Below are positions 1 through 9,564 of a stretch of 20,654 nucleotides of DNA, piece after piece. Position 1 is the first letter of the stretch. Every line of letters starts with the position of its first letter. The stretch is taken from positions 1-20,654 of the forward strand of contig QXVZ01028055.1 in NCBI GenBank assembly GCA_008931825.1, written 5' to 3'. Below the pieces are notes generated by a model. The model was not told the DNA's origin and did not search any database. It saw only the letters and a program-made list of their open reading frames with translations. This stretch comes from Phallusia fumigata (Eukaryota > Chordata > Ascidiacea > Phlebobranchia > Ascidiidae). Made by a program: the position numbers and the translations under genes.

Positions 1-1948
1 GTCGGTTAGTGAACAACAATGGGACCACCGTTGTGGTCACTTAAAACTGGCCACGTAATTTAAACATAGGCTATTTGAACACAAACGGTTTCAGACCATT
101 TAAATCGGACGTTTGCGATTGGCCAGAACTAACCAACGGAAAATTCCACATTACAGCACTTGCAGTTATTATAAAACCACATTACGTTACAAAAGTACTG
201 CATTATTCAATTGATGGTAATGTCAGTCCGATTACAGATTTTAAAACCTTACTGTCCGACACGAGAAATGTACAATTACAGCTCATAATCTGGAAACAGA
301 TTTTCCGAAACATTTGAGGAAGCCGCATGCACATCGGATTGTTTTCGCATGTGCTTGTCCCATAAAAACCGCAGAGATTTTCTGTTATGTCCAGGTTTGA
401 CCAGGGAATGCCTGGAAAAATGTTGCGCGCTTAGTTAATCATAAAGCCGTTTTCGGTTGCGTCAGTTTAATTGGCGGGCAACTTTTTAAACAGTCTTGTA
501 TGCGGGTAAGGATGTAAAATCTAAACATATACATGTAATTTTGTCCTCACTAACAATTCTGTACAAAATCTAAAGGCTTACATATACTGCGCAATGAAAC
601 TGATTTTAGTGATACGACTGCATGGAATGTAAAAATACTAAAAAATGCAAAGTTTTGTTGGTGTTAGTTGCATGTGCCACCTCCTATGGTAACTTTCGTC
701 CTTTTTGTGGATGTTTGAAACCAATTGCCGGAGCCTTGACGTTGGTGTAGTGATTTTGAACCAATGCCGGCAAATATTTATAAGCCAATGCGAACAACAG
801 CCTTTAACACTGGAAAATGTAAGAGTCAAACTAAATTAAAAATAGATGGATAGAAGAGATAATGTTGCAAATTTAAGCACAATAATAGGGTCGCTGCGAA
901 CGTCACAGAAGTTTGTCTTTACTGTGCACTTTTACGAAGTCGCAATGGAGTTCCTGGTTTAAAGAGAAATTGGAAAAAACGACACAGGGAAATATGGACA
1001 AAGGCAAAAAGATCAAGGTGCTAAGAAACATTTGAAAAGCGTGGGAAATTAGCCTACATTCCATCCCTCGGCAAATCACTGGCGGGACTGCACACACCCT
1101 AAAACAACGTGCACATGTAACTTTCAGCAAGAATCTCGCGCGGGTGCAGCACTAAGTGGGTTCCTAACTCTCGGTGTTTTCCTAAGCAAGAAACTTAAGC
1201 AATATTGCTTCAATCCAGTAGAACAGGTGGGTTGAGCCAAATTGAAGTCACCAAATAAAAAAGATCCAACACTGGTTACTCAAACTGTTCCATGTGAGCA
1301 TTTTGCTTACTAACGTTATGTGCGGTTGGTTTTTGCGGTTGATTTTTCAAAGCTTCTAAAAATTGTTTGTTATTGTGATATCGAGCGGTGATGATCTTTT
1401 ATCTGGTAGATCATTGAAAAATAATTGTTTCAAATTTCAGTACGCAAACCAAAATTACAAAAGATAAAGACTCTGCAACCAATGAAGAAATGTTACGAAT
1501 TTTGATGAGACGTACAAAGATGAAACTTGTTGCCCTCGAGTACAGAGCTCGGGAAGCACCAACCCGGCTTTCGTAAAGCAAAAAAAGATTCCGAGGTTGC
1601 TAAACTAATGTTGCCTATTGGTGATAGCAGAAGAAAAAAATTCTTGCCTGCCGTGTTCAAAATTTATTTCGGAAGACAATATGGGCCCTTGCAATAAACG
1701 AGGTTCAAGTTTTGGTCTGTATTGACCAATTAAAAGTTTTTCACGTGCAAAAGCCCTGCACAAGATAATTCCTAAACAAGAACTGCAACAGTGTGTGGTT
1801 ACAACAGCCGAAGAATAAACATGGAGGCGTTTTGTTGATTTTTCTTGCAAGTGTAGGGGCCGTTCACGTTGTTGTTACATCTGACTATCAAGTCATATTA
1901 CGTCCGAGATGACGGTGTAATGTACAGTAGGGTTAGTATTTTAGTTGG
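1..1948. other. No recognised gene (about 1.9 kb)
   Basis: Both strands hold only short open frames without familiar motifs. The one piece worth noting is a Cys-rich frame at 289-438, listed separately. I see no RNA gene, no long repeat and no clear promoter. Confidence 0.5.
289..438 (+). other. Short cysteine-rich open segment
   Basis: An in-frame stop lies just before 289 and the frame closes with TAA at 436-438, giving about 49 codons with no Met until mid-frame. It carries seven Cys in roughly 33 residues, spaced C-x3-C-x3-C-x11-C-x6-C-x3-C-C. A candidate acceptor (caattacag) lies about 20 bases upstream, so it could be a last exon. I do not recognise a family, and the Cys density could be chance. 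Confidence 0.15.
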
Positions 1949-2155
1949 TTATTTTAACTGTGAAGACACCAGCGCCAAATCTGGAACTCCAGTCGGAAGT
2001 AATTCCAAATTGTTGCAAATCAAGTCGCTCCACTCGGATAGGTTCTTGGGAGTCCCAAGAAGGTAATCAGGGGCAATACGAGTAACTTCTGCTGGTATTT
2101 TATCATTCAGTTCACGATACAGAATTAAACTACAAACTTCTTGATAACTTTTCAA
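1949..2155 (-). CDS. Hypothetical coding segment, unrecognised
   Basis: A 68-codon frame with balanced amino-acid composition and codon choice that looks like protein rather than AT-rich noise; it includes the stretch APDYLLGTPKNLSEWSDLI. An in-frame TAG stands a few codons upstream of the first Met, so if this is an exon its 5' part is broken or the exon starts inside the frame. No domain is recognised and no flanking splice site is convincing. It may be a remnant of one of the transposon-like genes seen elsewhere in the window. Confidence 0.3.
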   Translation of the reverse strand: MKSYQEVCSLILYRELNDKIPAEVTRIAPDYLLGTPKNLSEWSDLICNNLELLPTGVPDLALVSSQLK

Positions 2156-2440
2156 CTAGTCTTGCCACCTGATTCCAAAGCTTGCAATTAGAGACAGAAA
2201 AAAAATCGATTGATGATAGTGTCTTTGGTGACGATGGTATGTATGACGGAGGTGACAATGTTTTTATTATTTAGTACAAAAATTCACATAAACTTTTGGT
2301 TTGCATTGTCTTATTGCCTAAACGGAAATTCGGCAGGACTTTTCTGTCTGCTCACCTGGGTGAAGCATTGTGGTGCTATCTCTTGGCTTCTGCAGCAAAC
2401 GGCGCGAGGGTGGTAAAACCGCACGTGACTTCTATTTGAG

Positions 2441-2653
2441 TTATGCAGTTGTAAACGGATGCAAGCTTCCCGCTACTACAAGTCTTTTACCACGGAATTT
2501 TAAAGTCCGCTCAAAAAGACCCTTCGCCTGGGGTAGTTGTCGGTTTGACTCTGCAGCTTTTTGAGCACACCGCTCCTCCACTCCTTCAAAAGGATTGGCC
2601 CGACACGTTAGGACAGTACGCCTGTCCACAAAGAGTGTCGGTGGTATTTCCAC
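2441..2653 (-). CDS. Hypothetical open frame, weak support
   Basis: A 70-codon frame with a plausible protein composition (charged residues, two Cys) but no recognised motif and no homologous partner in the window. It ends just upstream of the diverged repeat that begins near 2715. It could be a fragment of the same lost gene or a chance frame. Confidence 0.18.
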   Translation of the reverse strand: MEIPPTLFVDRRTVLTCRANPFEGVEERCAQKAAESNRQLPQAKGLFERTLKFRGKRLVVAGSLHPFTTA

Positions 2654-2714
2654 CCGCCAACCCTTACTTCACACAAAGTGCATCGGCCCTGTGAGCGACA
2701 GCAAACCTAAAGTG

Positions 2715-3093
2715 AGGAACTGCTGCTGCTATTCGACATTAAGTGACGATATATTTTGACATTGCCTCGTGCCACAGTTGGGTTGAATTTCTGTCTGTAC
2801 TTTATTAATCCACCAGAATGCCGTACCGGAAGTAACTGATATTTCGCAATGAGGCGACAGTTGCTTTCTGTCCACTAACGTAATACAATTGCACTAATAG
2901 AATTCATAAGATTGTTTACTAGATGTTTTTGAGGGGAACTGATCAAACAAACCTTATCAAATTCCGAAGCAGAATGCAACCTTAAATCAAAAATTATTTC
3001 TCGGTAAAAATAGCACCTTTTATCTTTCAAAACTAGTCTTCTGATTCCATTTTCTACTTTTCACGTAAAATCTTTCATGTTCGTCGCCGACCA
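2715..3093. repeat. Diverged repeat, copy 1 (partner 5530-6035)
   Basis: This stretch aligns in the same order and orientation with 5530-6035. Shared blocks include ATTTTGACATTGCCTCGTGC, an ACTAGATGTTTT block, TCAAATTCCGA followed by ATCAAAAATTATTTC, CCATTTTCTACTT, and CATGTTCGTCG followed by GACC. The blocks are separated by substitutions and indels, so this is an old duplication or two copies of an interspersed element. The copies lie about 2.8 kb apart as direct repeats. Confidence 0.7.
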
Positions 3094-3307
3094 CAATTAC
3101 GAAGTTGCAGTTTCCGTCGGGACGGTTTATGTTGTAGACCACTTGCGCACCCTCTGAAATAGTTGTGATGGAAACTAGCTGTGTGTTGAAGCAAAAGCGG
3201 TTCATGTCAGTTGTTCTGCTTCGTCTGTTCTTTGTGTCTTTTTTGATGTGACACTCGTTTAAGCAATAAATGCTTGCAAAGCAGCTCATTTCGGGATACG
3301 AGCTCAA
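3020..3307 (-). pseudogene. Hypothetical coding segment spanning the edge of repeat copy 1
   Basis: A 95-codon frame. Its C-terminal half has a coding look: residues about 50-90 include VYNINRPDGNCNFVIVVGDE and then a basic YVKSRKW stretch. The corresponding part of the second repeat copy (near 6030, minus strand) keeps VSDEH and, further on, RSRKW, though in different frames, so at least one copy is broken. No family is recognised. Confidence 0.3.
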
Positions 3308-3309
3308 AG

Positions 3310-4299
3310 TTCCACGGTGTTAATAAAGTTGTTTTCTCCCATGGTCAAAACGGTTCATGAATTTTGTAAAATGTTTGCCCGATGCTTGATTTGGATGCAG
3401 CCCTATTCTACGTGGTTCTTTTGTACATCAGCACATACTATTTTGAGATTGGTCGTAAGAGCGTATAAAATATCTACAGAAGCTGTGCCGGTATTGCTTC
3501 ATTGCGCAATGCAGTGTTTTGTTGAGGTCATTTAAGACTCATAATCAAACTCTAATGGATTGTTTCCTTTTCTCTTGGTTCTATTTAACAAACATTATTC
3601 AGGGACTTAGGCATCGATTTTCCACAACACCTGCATTACTAAGTGACACTCGTAAGCGCATATATCGCGGACCCACAAAGTTGCTCGCGCCGTGTGATTA
3701 CCTTCATGTGATGTGGGTGATCGATGTTTATACGTCTACATTTAAGGATGTTGGCCAAACACATTCTTTTTGTTACTTTCTGTTGAATCAGATTGAGAAA
3801 TCCCTCACTTGAGTGAGGAAGCTTAAAACAAATTGCTCTTAATCATCGAGGTAATGAAATAAGACTAAAGTTTCAATTGTACCTTGGCAGTCCAACTACT
3901 TTTTAATCTAGAGTGGTGTTGTTGAGTTTGTAAAGCGCAACCATGTTGTGAAAATACAGAAACCATACATGCTAGCAACTATTGGTTGAAGCTTTGTCAC
4001 AGGTAACCCAACATCTCAACTGTCACGCTTATGCGACTAATGTCCCTGTTCGCTTTCCCAAACACTCACTGACAGTTTCTTTGCGATAATTTAGCATTTC
4101 AAAAGTACTAGGCTCAAAAAAAGGTTTGCGAATGATAAGTCTGAAAAACAACAAAAAGGACTGCAAAACGAAAGTGTAGGCAATATAGCATTCATTATCT
4201 CCAATACGGATTTGTCTCCCCATCACAACCGATGTGTTTAATAAGCAATAAAGTGTTAACTAATGAAGCAATAAACCGTCCAGACTTTCAGAACGTTTA
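3310..4299. other. No recognised gene
   Basis: Plus-strand frames of 72 and 97 codons occur here (3317-3535, 3519-3812), but neither shows a motif, a homologous partner or splice context. I see no repeat or RNA gene. Confidence 0.4.
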
Positions 4300-4698
4300 A
4301 TGAAAATTCATCCTAATATAACAAGCAAAGGTAAAACTCATTTCCAATCACTTTGGAATGCCTTCAAAAACAAAACGCTGCATCGATGTTTACAAGCACG
4401 TCACAAAAAAAGTGACGATGGATTAAGTTCTTCCTACAAAATTTCTTTGATTGCGAGTAAATCCCACACTACAAGTAAACAACTAATCCCACCATCAGTC
4501 AAGAAAGTGTTTGATACAGTTTTGCAGCACAAAGCGTCTTCAACAGCGAAAGCGCTAGGTCGTTCGAGAAATTCGTTGACGTATTTTTACAAGAACAAGA
4601 AGAAAACGTCCAGGCTGTTGCCAATTCCCTACCAAGTTCATAATTTCTTTCAGGAAATAATGCAGGTTGCATCAAGCATGAGCCAAATGTTCGAGTAA
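4300..4698 (+). pseudogene. hAT/ZBED5-like transposase-derived fragment
   Basis: A 132-codon frame. Residues about 45-90 contain SSYKISLIASKSHTTSKQLI followed by PPSVKKVFDTVLQ. This is arranged like the segment of animal hAT-derived ZBED5/SCAND3-type proteins where SYxxxxxIAKxxKPHTIGExLIxPxxKE precedes a Ser-Asn-Asp-Thr-Val motif. That next motif is only weakly present (SRNSL), and the DDE core and dimerisation domain are not visible downstream, so this is a fragment. The N-terminal Lys/His-rich part could correspond to the region after a BED finger, but I do not see a clean finger. The family call rests on remembered patterns. Confidence 0.42.
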
Positions 4699-4922
4699 AG
4701 TCGCTATTGAGCAGTCATGGAGAATAGGGCCTACTTAACCATGGTAAGTAGAAGCTAAATTTAAAACAATCTCAGATATTATTTACTCCCTAAGAAAATT
4801 GTTGTGCAGATAATGATTTAAATTAGTTGTGTTGTTGGCACAGCAAGTTGAAGTTTAATGTCTCAGAGCAACGTCTCGCAACTTTTTGAAAGTATTCATG
4901 ATGAAGAATCTTTCAGCGACCA

Positions 4923-5215
4923 TCACCTAGCGTGGGTAGGCTTCCAGCGAGCAATAGACATTAATAGAGATGAATTGAATTTGGTCATCCTCTCGTTGCA
5001 GCTTATCATCATCACATCTTTTAGTGCACAGATGGTGCTTCTCATCTCCTTTCTGAGATCACCAGTAGAAACTCTTTGAGACAAAGTAGAAGCAGAATTA
5101 GGTTCGATCTGCTCCATTTAAGTTTCGATCGTATCCTGGCGCGTATTGATTTCTTCCAAAGACTTCAACATTATCTCCATCTTAGCAGTTGGTTTCTCCC
5201 ATCTGTTTTTTCATT
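4923..5215 (-). pseudogene. Coiled-coil segment, possible retroelement ORF1/gag remnant
   Basis: Read from about 5215 downward, the minus strand gives a heptad-rich stretch (KMEIMLKSLEEINTRQDTIE). One TAA follows, then a Met-initiated 64-codon frame in the same register (MEQIEPNSASTLSQ...). A Glu/Leu/Ile-rich coiled coil before a basic segment is typical of LINE ORF1 or gag-like proteins, but no RNA-binding motif or zinc knuckle is visible. The in-frame TAA makes it a likely pseudogene. Confidence 0.25.
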
Positions 5216-5225
5216 TAGAATAGCA

Positions 5226-5480
5226 CAATTTTCAGAAATGCTGGGGGCCTCGCCTTCCAATAGGCGGCGATGCATGTATAAGTAAGGCTGCACGTGTCGC
5301 TAGGGGTTCGACCGTATTACGGCGAAGGGCTGTCTGAGCGGTTTTAGACAGTTTCAATTTACAGATATGCGGGGGGACTCGCCTTCCTTTGTTGTATGGG
5401 CGATGTTGTTTTCCAGAGTTCAAATGTCCGGCTAACGGATAGTCTCGTCATCCAAGACTGTCAGACCGTTTTCCCCACTC
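5226..5480. repeat. Possible diverged tandem duplication, about 125 bp units
   Basis: Two stretches begin similarly. One is near 5230 (TTTTCAGAAATGCTGGGGGC then CTCGCCTTCC); the other is near 5355 (TTTACAGATATGCGGGGGGA then CTCGCCTTCC). Both later share a GACTGTC/GCTGTCTGAGCGGTTTT-like block. The middle parts align poorly, so this may be chance plus local GC-richness. Confidence 0.22.
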
Positions 5481-5529
5481 GGTGGACGACATGTGGGGCA
5501 TCGGTTGAATATATGGTGTGCAGTCTGTT

Positions 5530-6035
5530 CCTCCACTTTCTGCTGTTATTCCACATTCACTGCTACTCAATATTTTGACATTGCCTCGTGCCGCAGATGG
5601 ATTGAGGATTGGTGTTTGTAACTTTATTGAAAAACTAGGTTATGATGACATCCTGGACAACAGTTGCATTAAGACCTATCCACTGACGTAATGCATCTTC
5701 ACCAGTTGAATTTGCACAAGGTTCTCCACTAGATGTTTTCAAAATAAACTGCAACCAAATCAAATTCCGAGGCCGACTACAGACGCGAATTTTAGAATCA
5801 AAAATTATTTCCCGGTTCACAAATGTCAGTTCAAACAGCACTTCAAACATCTTTTAAACTAGTTTTATCTCTTAGAGAAATGCGTTCTTGCTCCATTTTC
5901 TACTTCTCATGTTCACATGGCTAATACCGGTTTTGACACATCGGTTACCGCAGTTGAAGGACGTGGATTTCTTGGGAACAAATAACTTGTTACAGGGCAA
6001 TCCTTTAATTTCCAGTTTGCATGTTCGTCGCTGAC
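5530..6035. repeat. Diverged repeat, copy 2 (partner 2715-3093)
   Basis: Direct-repeat partner of 2715-3093, with about 110 extra bases, mostly between the CCATTTTCTACTT and CATGTTCGTCG blocks (near 5905-6015). A third short piece at 6246-6280 repeats only the CATGTT...CTCGACCGTT(T/C)CCCC end of this copy. Confidence 0.7.
5635..5850 (-). pseudogene. Hypothetical coding segment inside repeat copy 2
   Basis: A 71-codon frame containing NREIIFDSKIRVCSRPRNLI and NSTGEDALRQWIG. Copy 1 (2760-3045, minus strand) retains YREIIFDLRLHSASE, then a matching NS...LRxW with an in-frame stop in place of one residue. Matching protein words in diverged DNA support past coding. No family is recognised. Confidence 0.35.
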
Positions 6036-6132
6036 CTCTTCGACCGTTTCCCCCGATGAAGTAGTATACATATTCGAATTCTGCTAACGAACTACATCGG
6101 ACGGCCTTTATTTCGTTGTTCAGGGAATCGCC
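5872..6132 (-). pseudogene. Open coding-like segment upstream of 5635-5850
   Basis: An 86-codon open stretch without a Met at its start, bounded by TGA at 6133-6135 and TAA at 5872-5874. It contains FEYVYYFIGGNGRRGQRRT, a FVPKKSTSFNCGNRCV stretch and RSRKWSKN. RSRKW is also present in copy 1 (SRKW, near 3045). A second frame over the same bases (starting at a Met near 6073) is also open for about 52 codons and is the one matching VGDEH in copy 1, so the true frame is unsure. It is probably an exon remnant; no family is recognised. Confidence 0.3.
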
Positions 6133-6299
6133 TCACGCAGATTGCCCCAATGAAAACCAATTGTTTTTAAAGGTGGAAGTAACGCAATTTATGAAACTAC
6201 GATCTGTCAAAGTAGGAAATCTCATCTCGATTCTGGACACGAAAGTTCATGTTGCTTCCTCGACCGTTCACCCCGGCACGTAAAGCTTCAACTGAATGG

Positions 6300-7100
6300 A
6301 GAGTTTGGGATTAAGTTGGCCGCTGAATCGTTCATGCATCGGAGGTTATATCCCTGCGGAGAGGAATTTCGGAATCGTGACGCAAAAAAAAATATGGTTT
6401 ACTGAAGCCCAATGGAGGCATGTTCAGAAGGCGCGCTGCAGACTTTAGCTGGGACACTGCTAATGATTAAAGCGGTGTTAGAATGTTTGCCTCTTCAGTC
6501 GTCGTGCTTCACATTGGTGCCTAGCAAAAATAATTGAGGATCCTGAGGCATGTGCAAGAGTTGCGCTGCACGTTTGTGTTGTGCCAAAAATACAATGAGA
6601 TTGCTTGCTCATCTTTTGCAGGCGGCCGTTCCAACAAGTCAAATTACTGTGCTACTGTGCTTAGGTCTGACGTTACAAAACAGAACCTTGTTTTCACAAT
6701 CTTGTTGTCGAGCCGAGCTTTGACTTGAAGCAAAACACGTGGCTGAGTTGGCAAACTCAAAAAAATATCGAGAGAAACGGCGTGTTCCATGACTTTCAAA
6801 AAACGTTTGGAAGCCTCGTGGTCAAAGTAAAGCGGTCGATGCTTTATTAAGCAGCGGCGCCATGTTAGAGCCAAGTAAGAGCGAGAGCAATACAAAACAC
6901 ACGTTTATACAGCGAGAACGGCGATAAAAAAAGGTAAATAGCACACTTCAATGCACATGAGAACACAATAGTGAGGTCGCCACAAGATCACAACAATTTA
7001 TGACATTTCGTTTTATATTAACAAGTCAAAATGTGTAGCAGTTGTTTACTTCACGTTTATGTAAATGTAAAAACAAGATTTATTCAACAGTTCTATGTTT
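6300..7100. other. No recognised gene
   Basis: The only sizeable frame is minus 6644-6895 (83 codons), which has no motif I recognise. It would lie downstream of the integrase relic in element orientation, but nothing in it looks like an integrase core or reverse transcriptase. I see no long terminal repeat in this stretch. Confidence 0.35.
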
Positions 7101-7109
7101 GTTATTTTG

Positions 7110-7420
7110 TAGCTGCATCTGTTTGTGGACTCAACACGAACAATTGTAACTTTCCCTTACTAATATAATTTTCTGCCAGACATCGCAGGATTTGCAGAAA
7201 CGTGGAACATCTCCCCTTATACCAGGCCAGTAAAAATTCCCGAGAATGCGGTCCAGCGTTTTCTTCATACACATACGGAACCCATAAGGGAGTCATCAGC
7301 CACTCACATTATCTTGAACGGTTAAGCCATGGAAACCAGTAGTTGTTGAAACGCCTTTCCATAATTGACATAAGGATTCAAGAACTCTATACAAGAGGTT
7401 CCCTTTTTTAATAAACTTCA
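7110..7420 (-). pseudogene. Integrase H2C2 zinc-binding domain, degenerate
   Basis: The minus strand encodes KTLDRILGNFYWPGIRGDV followed by FCKSCDVWQK. This is the signature of the integrase N-terminal zinc-binding domain that precedes the DDE core and helps assemble the integrase-DNA complex. The last expected Cys (C-x2-C, usually CDVCQK) is Trp here. The two upstream His ligands are not visible: the expected position reads DDSLMG..., with a stop nearby. Another frameshift follows CDVWQK, before an ISKGKLQ stretch in a second frame. An LLYRV stretch about 40 codons upstream fits the usual spacer. It cannot be functional as it stands. Confidence 0.75.
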
Positions 7421-7614
7421 CATGAGTGTCTCCTCATGATCTTAACCCTGATTTGTCCCGGAATTTGTCCAAAGATGTGGCTTCTAATTGGACTTTTAGG
7501 ACTCCCGATTAACGATATCAAATCCTTTCCAGCCAGATAATCTTAGGGGTCTTACTTAATTTCGCTCATGTGTCTTAGATCGCGTGACAATTGCACAGGT
7601 ACGGGCGCGGCAGT

Positions 7615-7923
7615 CCAGTTTGGATCTGGTGAGCCCTGACTTCTGGCCTCGGGTACGTTGCCAATGATTAGGTCGACATTTAGATCTGTAACAAATAGCC
7701 TTCACCCGAGTAATAAGGTGTCTACTGTAATGACCGCCACAGGTGCAGGCTCAGCCTTCCCCTTGAAACCCTGGACGTACTGTATCTCTCCCGTCAGTTC
7801 GTCATCTGATACTAATGGCCTACGAATCACTACTGATGTACATCCCGAACCATTGCCGCCTTTAAGTTCTGGTTTCGTACCTGAACAACCAAGACATTGT
7901 CTGTATGTGAGACGACGTGGCAC
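7615..7923 (-). pseudogene. Retropepsin-like protease domain, active site lost
   Basis: The frame contains SGCTSVVIRRPLV, then SDDELTGE, a PVAVITVDT strand, a TAG or TGA break, and LIIGNVPEARSQGSPDPNW. This ordered pattern is typical of the protease segment in animal Gypsy/Gmr1-type polyproteins (D-T/S-G-C-T then LIIGN-x-P-x-AR). The catalytic Asp of the DSG triplet is replaced: the residues before SGC read GNG. An in-frame stop after VDTLLLG splits the domain. It would have cleaved gag-pol during particle maturation; this copy is dead. Confidence 0.72.
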
Positions 7924-7939
7924 TCATCCGGTTGTTTTC

Positions 7940-8391
7940 ATGTGACATTCCCATGGCCGTTGCAGTTAAAGCACCTGCGGTAAGTAGGGCCACGTTGCAC
8001 TGGTCTCTCATAATTAGAATAATACACAGCAGCTCGAGAATGCTTCGAATCACAACTATATCCACTAATCATCCCTTTCTATGGACCAATAAGCCTATCG
8101 GCTTTCTCGGCAAATTAGTTTGTCGAATGCGATCTCATGTACAGCGATACCGTTCCCGCAGCGGCCGTTTCAACACCTCGTAGTCTACCGATCTACTGAA
8201 AGTCCAGCATACACCTCCATCGCTTTTCCAGTCAGCGGTGCGCTTATCCATGGCGGCCATTGACATCTTTCCCAGCCGCTGTTCTCCGCGTATCTTTTAA
8301 AACGCAACAAATATTTGTTTTCTTGATTTCCATTTTGATTTGCGTTTTGATTTTCATAAACGCACATTTCCATAATGCATATGTGATGCAA
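7940..8391 (-). pseudogene. Gag-like capsid protein with zinc-knuckle remnant
   Basis: From 8391 downward, the frame carries KYLLRFKRYAENSGWERCQW and LTGKAMEVYAGLS. These match the capsid core of animal Gypsy-type gag proteins (F-x-R-x-A-x4-W ... LTGKA-x2-VY-x2-LS). A frameshift follows, then DYEVLKRPLRERYRCT and a stop. Further on, in another frame, CFNCNGHGNVT is a zinc knuckle (C-x2-C-x4-H) whose fourth ligand is displaced by a TGA. The start is unclear; the frame opens at Met 8391, but the natural N-terminus may lie upstream. It would form the particle shell; this copy is broken in at least three places. Confidence 0.72.
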
Positions 8392-8642
8392 TATGAAGGG
8401 AAGGCTCTCTGCACAGCACGTAAGACTACAAAGAGCGGAGAAATCGTGTTTTCATCGAAGATTACTAATTATTATACCACCAATAGCGCAGCCAGCCCAA
8501 AATTAAAAACTTTCCAGGATTAGCCTACCTCGGTTTATATTTTCGAAATTTCGCAAAAATAATCCCTTTAGGCTCAAAACGGACTGTTGTTGTGTGGTGT
8601 TAAACCTCCGCTTGGATCTTTATTGTGCCTTTGGTGGAACTT

Positions 8643-8837
8643 TTATATTTTTCTTGCATCAGACATCGAAGATTGTTGAAGAATGCCTCCCTGGGAAGAG
8701 TGTGCTTCATAGTTTCCACAAGTTTTTGTCCGAAACGTGGAAAACGCTAAGCAACTTTGCAAATCCATCACGTTGGAAAACTGCTGCGACACCATGTGCA
8801 TTACCGACTCAATGTGTTCGTCTGCCAACCACTTGCC
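8643..8837 (-). pseudogene. Ulp1/C48 protease-like N-terminal segment (tentative)
   Basis: The frame begins with KWLADEHIESVMHMVSQQFS and then DLQSCL. This resembles a motif (W-L-x-D-x-HI-x5-L-x2-QFP-x3-G-LQ-x2-L) that I associate with the start of Ulp1-like cysteine-protease domains in animal transposon-type proteins. The His-Asp-Cys triad region is not visible downstream; the frame ends near 8643. It sits at the 3' side of unit A on the same strand, so it may be that unit's last part. Family recognition rests on a remembered pattern and is uncertain. Confidence 0.33.
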
Positions 8838-8902
8838 TTTTTGCTAGAAATCTGAATTCGGAATTCATTAAAAAGTGTGGCACAAATTTTGGAACGCAGC
8901 AG

Positions 8903-9098
8903 TGTCGAACCAAACAGTGTTTCCCCATACCACAAGAACAACTACCCTGCTGTTTGTTTAACAGTTGTTTTCTTTCACCGCTGCAACTCCGAAGGACATG
9001 GGCCTGCATATACTTCCCAACATTTCTGTTAAGGAGTGTCGCTACTCTTGATCGCTTGCCCCACTTTTCCTCAGGCTCCGACGACTCTGTTTCTGTTA
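8903..9098. repeat. Internal diverged repeat of unit A (partner 10159-10269)
   Basis: Both copies start with a TCGAACCAAACAGT-like block. Both continue with CCTGCATATACT, then CAACATTTCTGTTAAGGAGT versus AAACATTTTTGTTAGGGAGT, and CCACTTTTCCTC. The first copy is longer, with extra sequence after the first block. In minus-strand protein terms both encode a NxVxxYMQ-like stretch near 9030 and 10210. Confidence 0.6.
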
Positions 9099-9289
9099 TC
9101 TTTCGCTTGGCACCTACTCTGACCCAATCTTTGTACTCTCGAACAAGTCCGAGATGGGTACATCAAGTTGTGCAAACTCGTGCAGTCCTTTAAACCCTCT
9201 TTCCTGGCACCTTGTTCTTTTCAACTCCTGTCGACTTTTCTCCAAGTTTTGCTCGACCCTCTATTCAACCCTGGCAAATGTGTCTAAAC

Positions 9290-9371
9290 AACTTTTGTCA
9301 GCAACTGTGTCCCCGTGTCCCCCCAAAACNGAATAACTTTTGTAGGCAACGGTATCCCCGTGTCGCCCAAG
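9290..9371. repeat. About 40 bp direct repeat flanking n at 9330
   Basis: AACTTTTGTCAGCAACTGTG plus TCCCCGTGTCCCCC before the n matches AACTTTTGTAGGCAACGGTA plus TCCCCGTGTCGCCC after it, with several mismatches. On the minus strand both encode LGxHGDTVAxKS. Together with the n this suggests two overlapping contig ends joined without merging, or a short tandem repeat that broke assembly. Confidence 0.6.
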
Positions 9372-9564
9372 ATCCCCAATCATCAAGCCTGACCAAAGCG
9401 CAATTTTGGGAAGATTGTATTTTATAAATTTTTCCAAAAGTTCGGGACAAAAAAATTCATTGCTTAGTACCTTACCGTCTGACTGTATTTTGGTTTTAGC
9501 ACTTGCGATTACTTGCTGAAAGTAATCCAAAAATGCATTACGATCTACAGTCAGTGTATCGCCA

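Larger units (their letters stand above)
7110..8391 (-). mobile_element. Decayed Ty3/Gypsy-type LTR retrotransposon, internal fragment
   Basis: Reading the minus strand, gag (8391 to about 7940), retropepsin-like protease (about 7923 to 7615) and the integrase zinc-binding domain (about 7420 to 7110) follow one another in element order. Each is broken by stops or frameshifts. No LTRs, primer-binding site, reverse transcriptase, RNase H or integrase catalytic core are visible. The gap of about 390 bp from the end of the protease to the integrase motif leaves no room for a reverse transcriptase between them. The element is therefore either internally deleted or belongs to the Gmr1-like lineage, in which integrase precedes reverse transcriptase. 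Confidence 0.75.

Noticed and set aside
7702..8523. Plus-strand frames over the retroelement (7658-7945, 7917-8183, 8260-8523)
   Set aside because: They are antisense shadows of the gag and protease relics.
7000..8640. Long terminal repeats flanking the Gypsy-type relic
   Set aside because: No matching direct repeats with TG...CA ends were seen on either side of the coding relic.
8594..9193. 199-codon plus-strand frame, the second longest in the window
   Set aside because: It is antisense to minus-strand coding-like pieces (Ulp1-like segment and the duplicated block), has no motif of its own, and its length is explained by the codon bias of the opposite strand.
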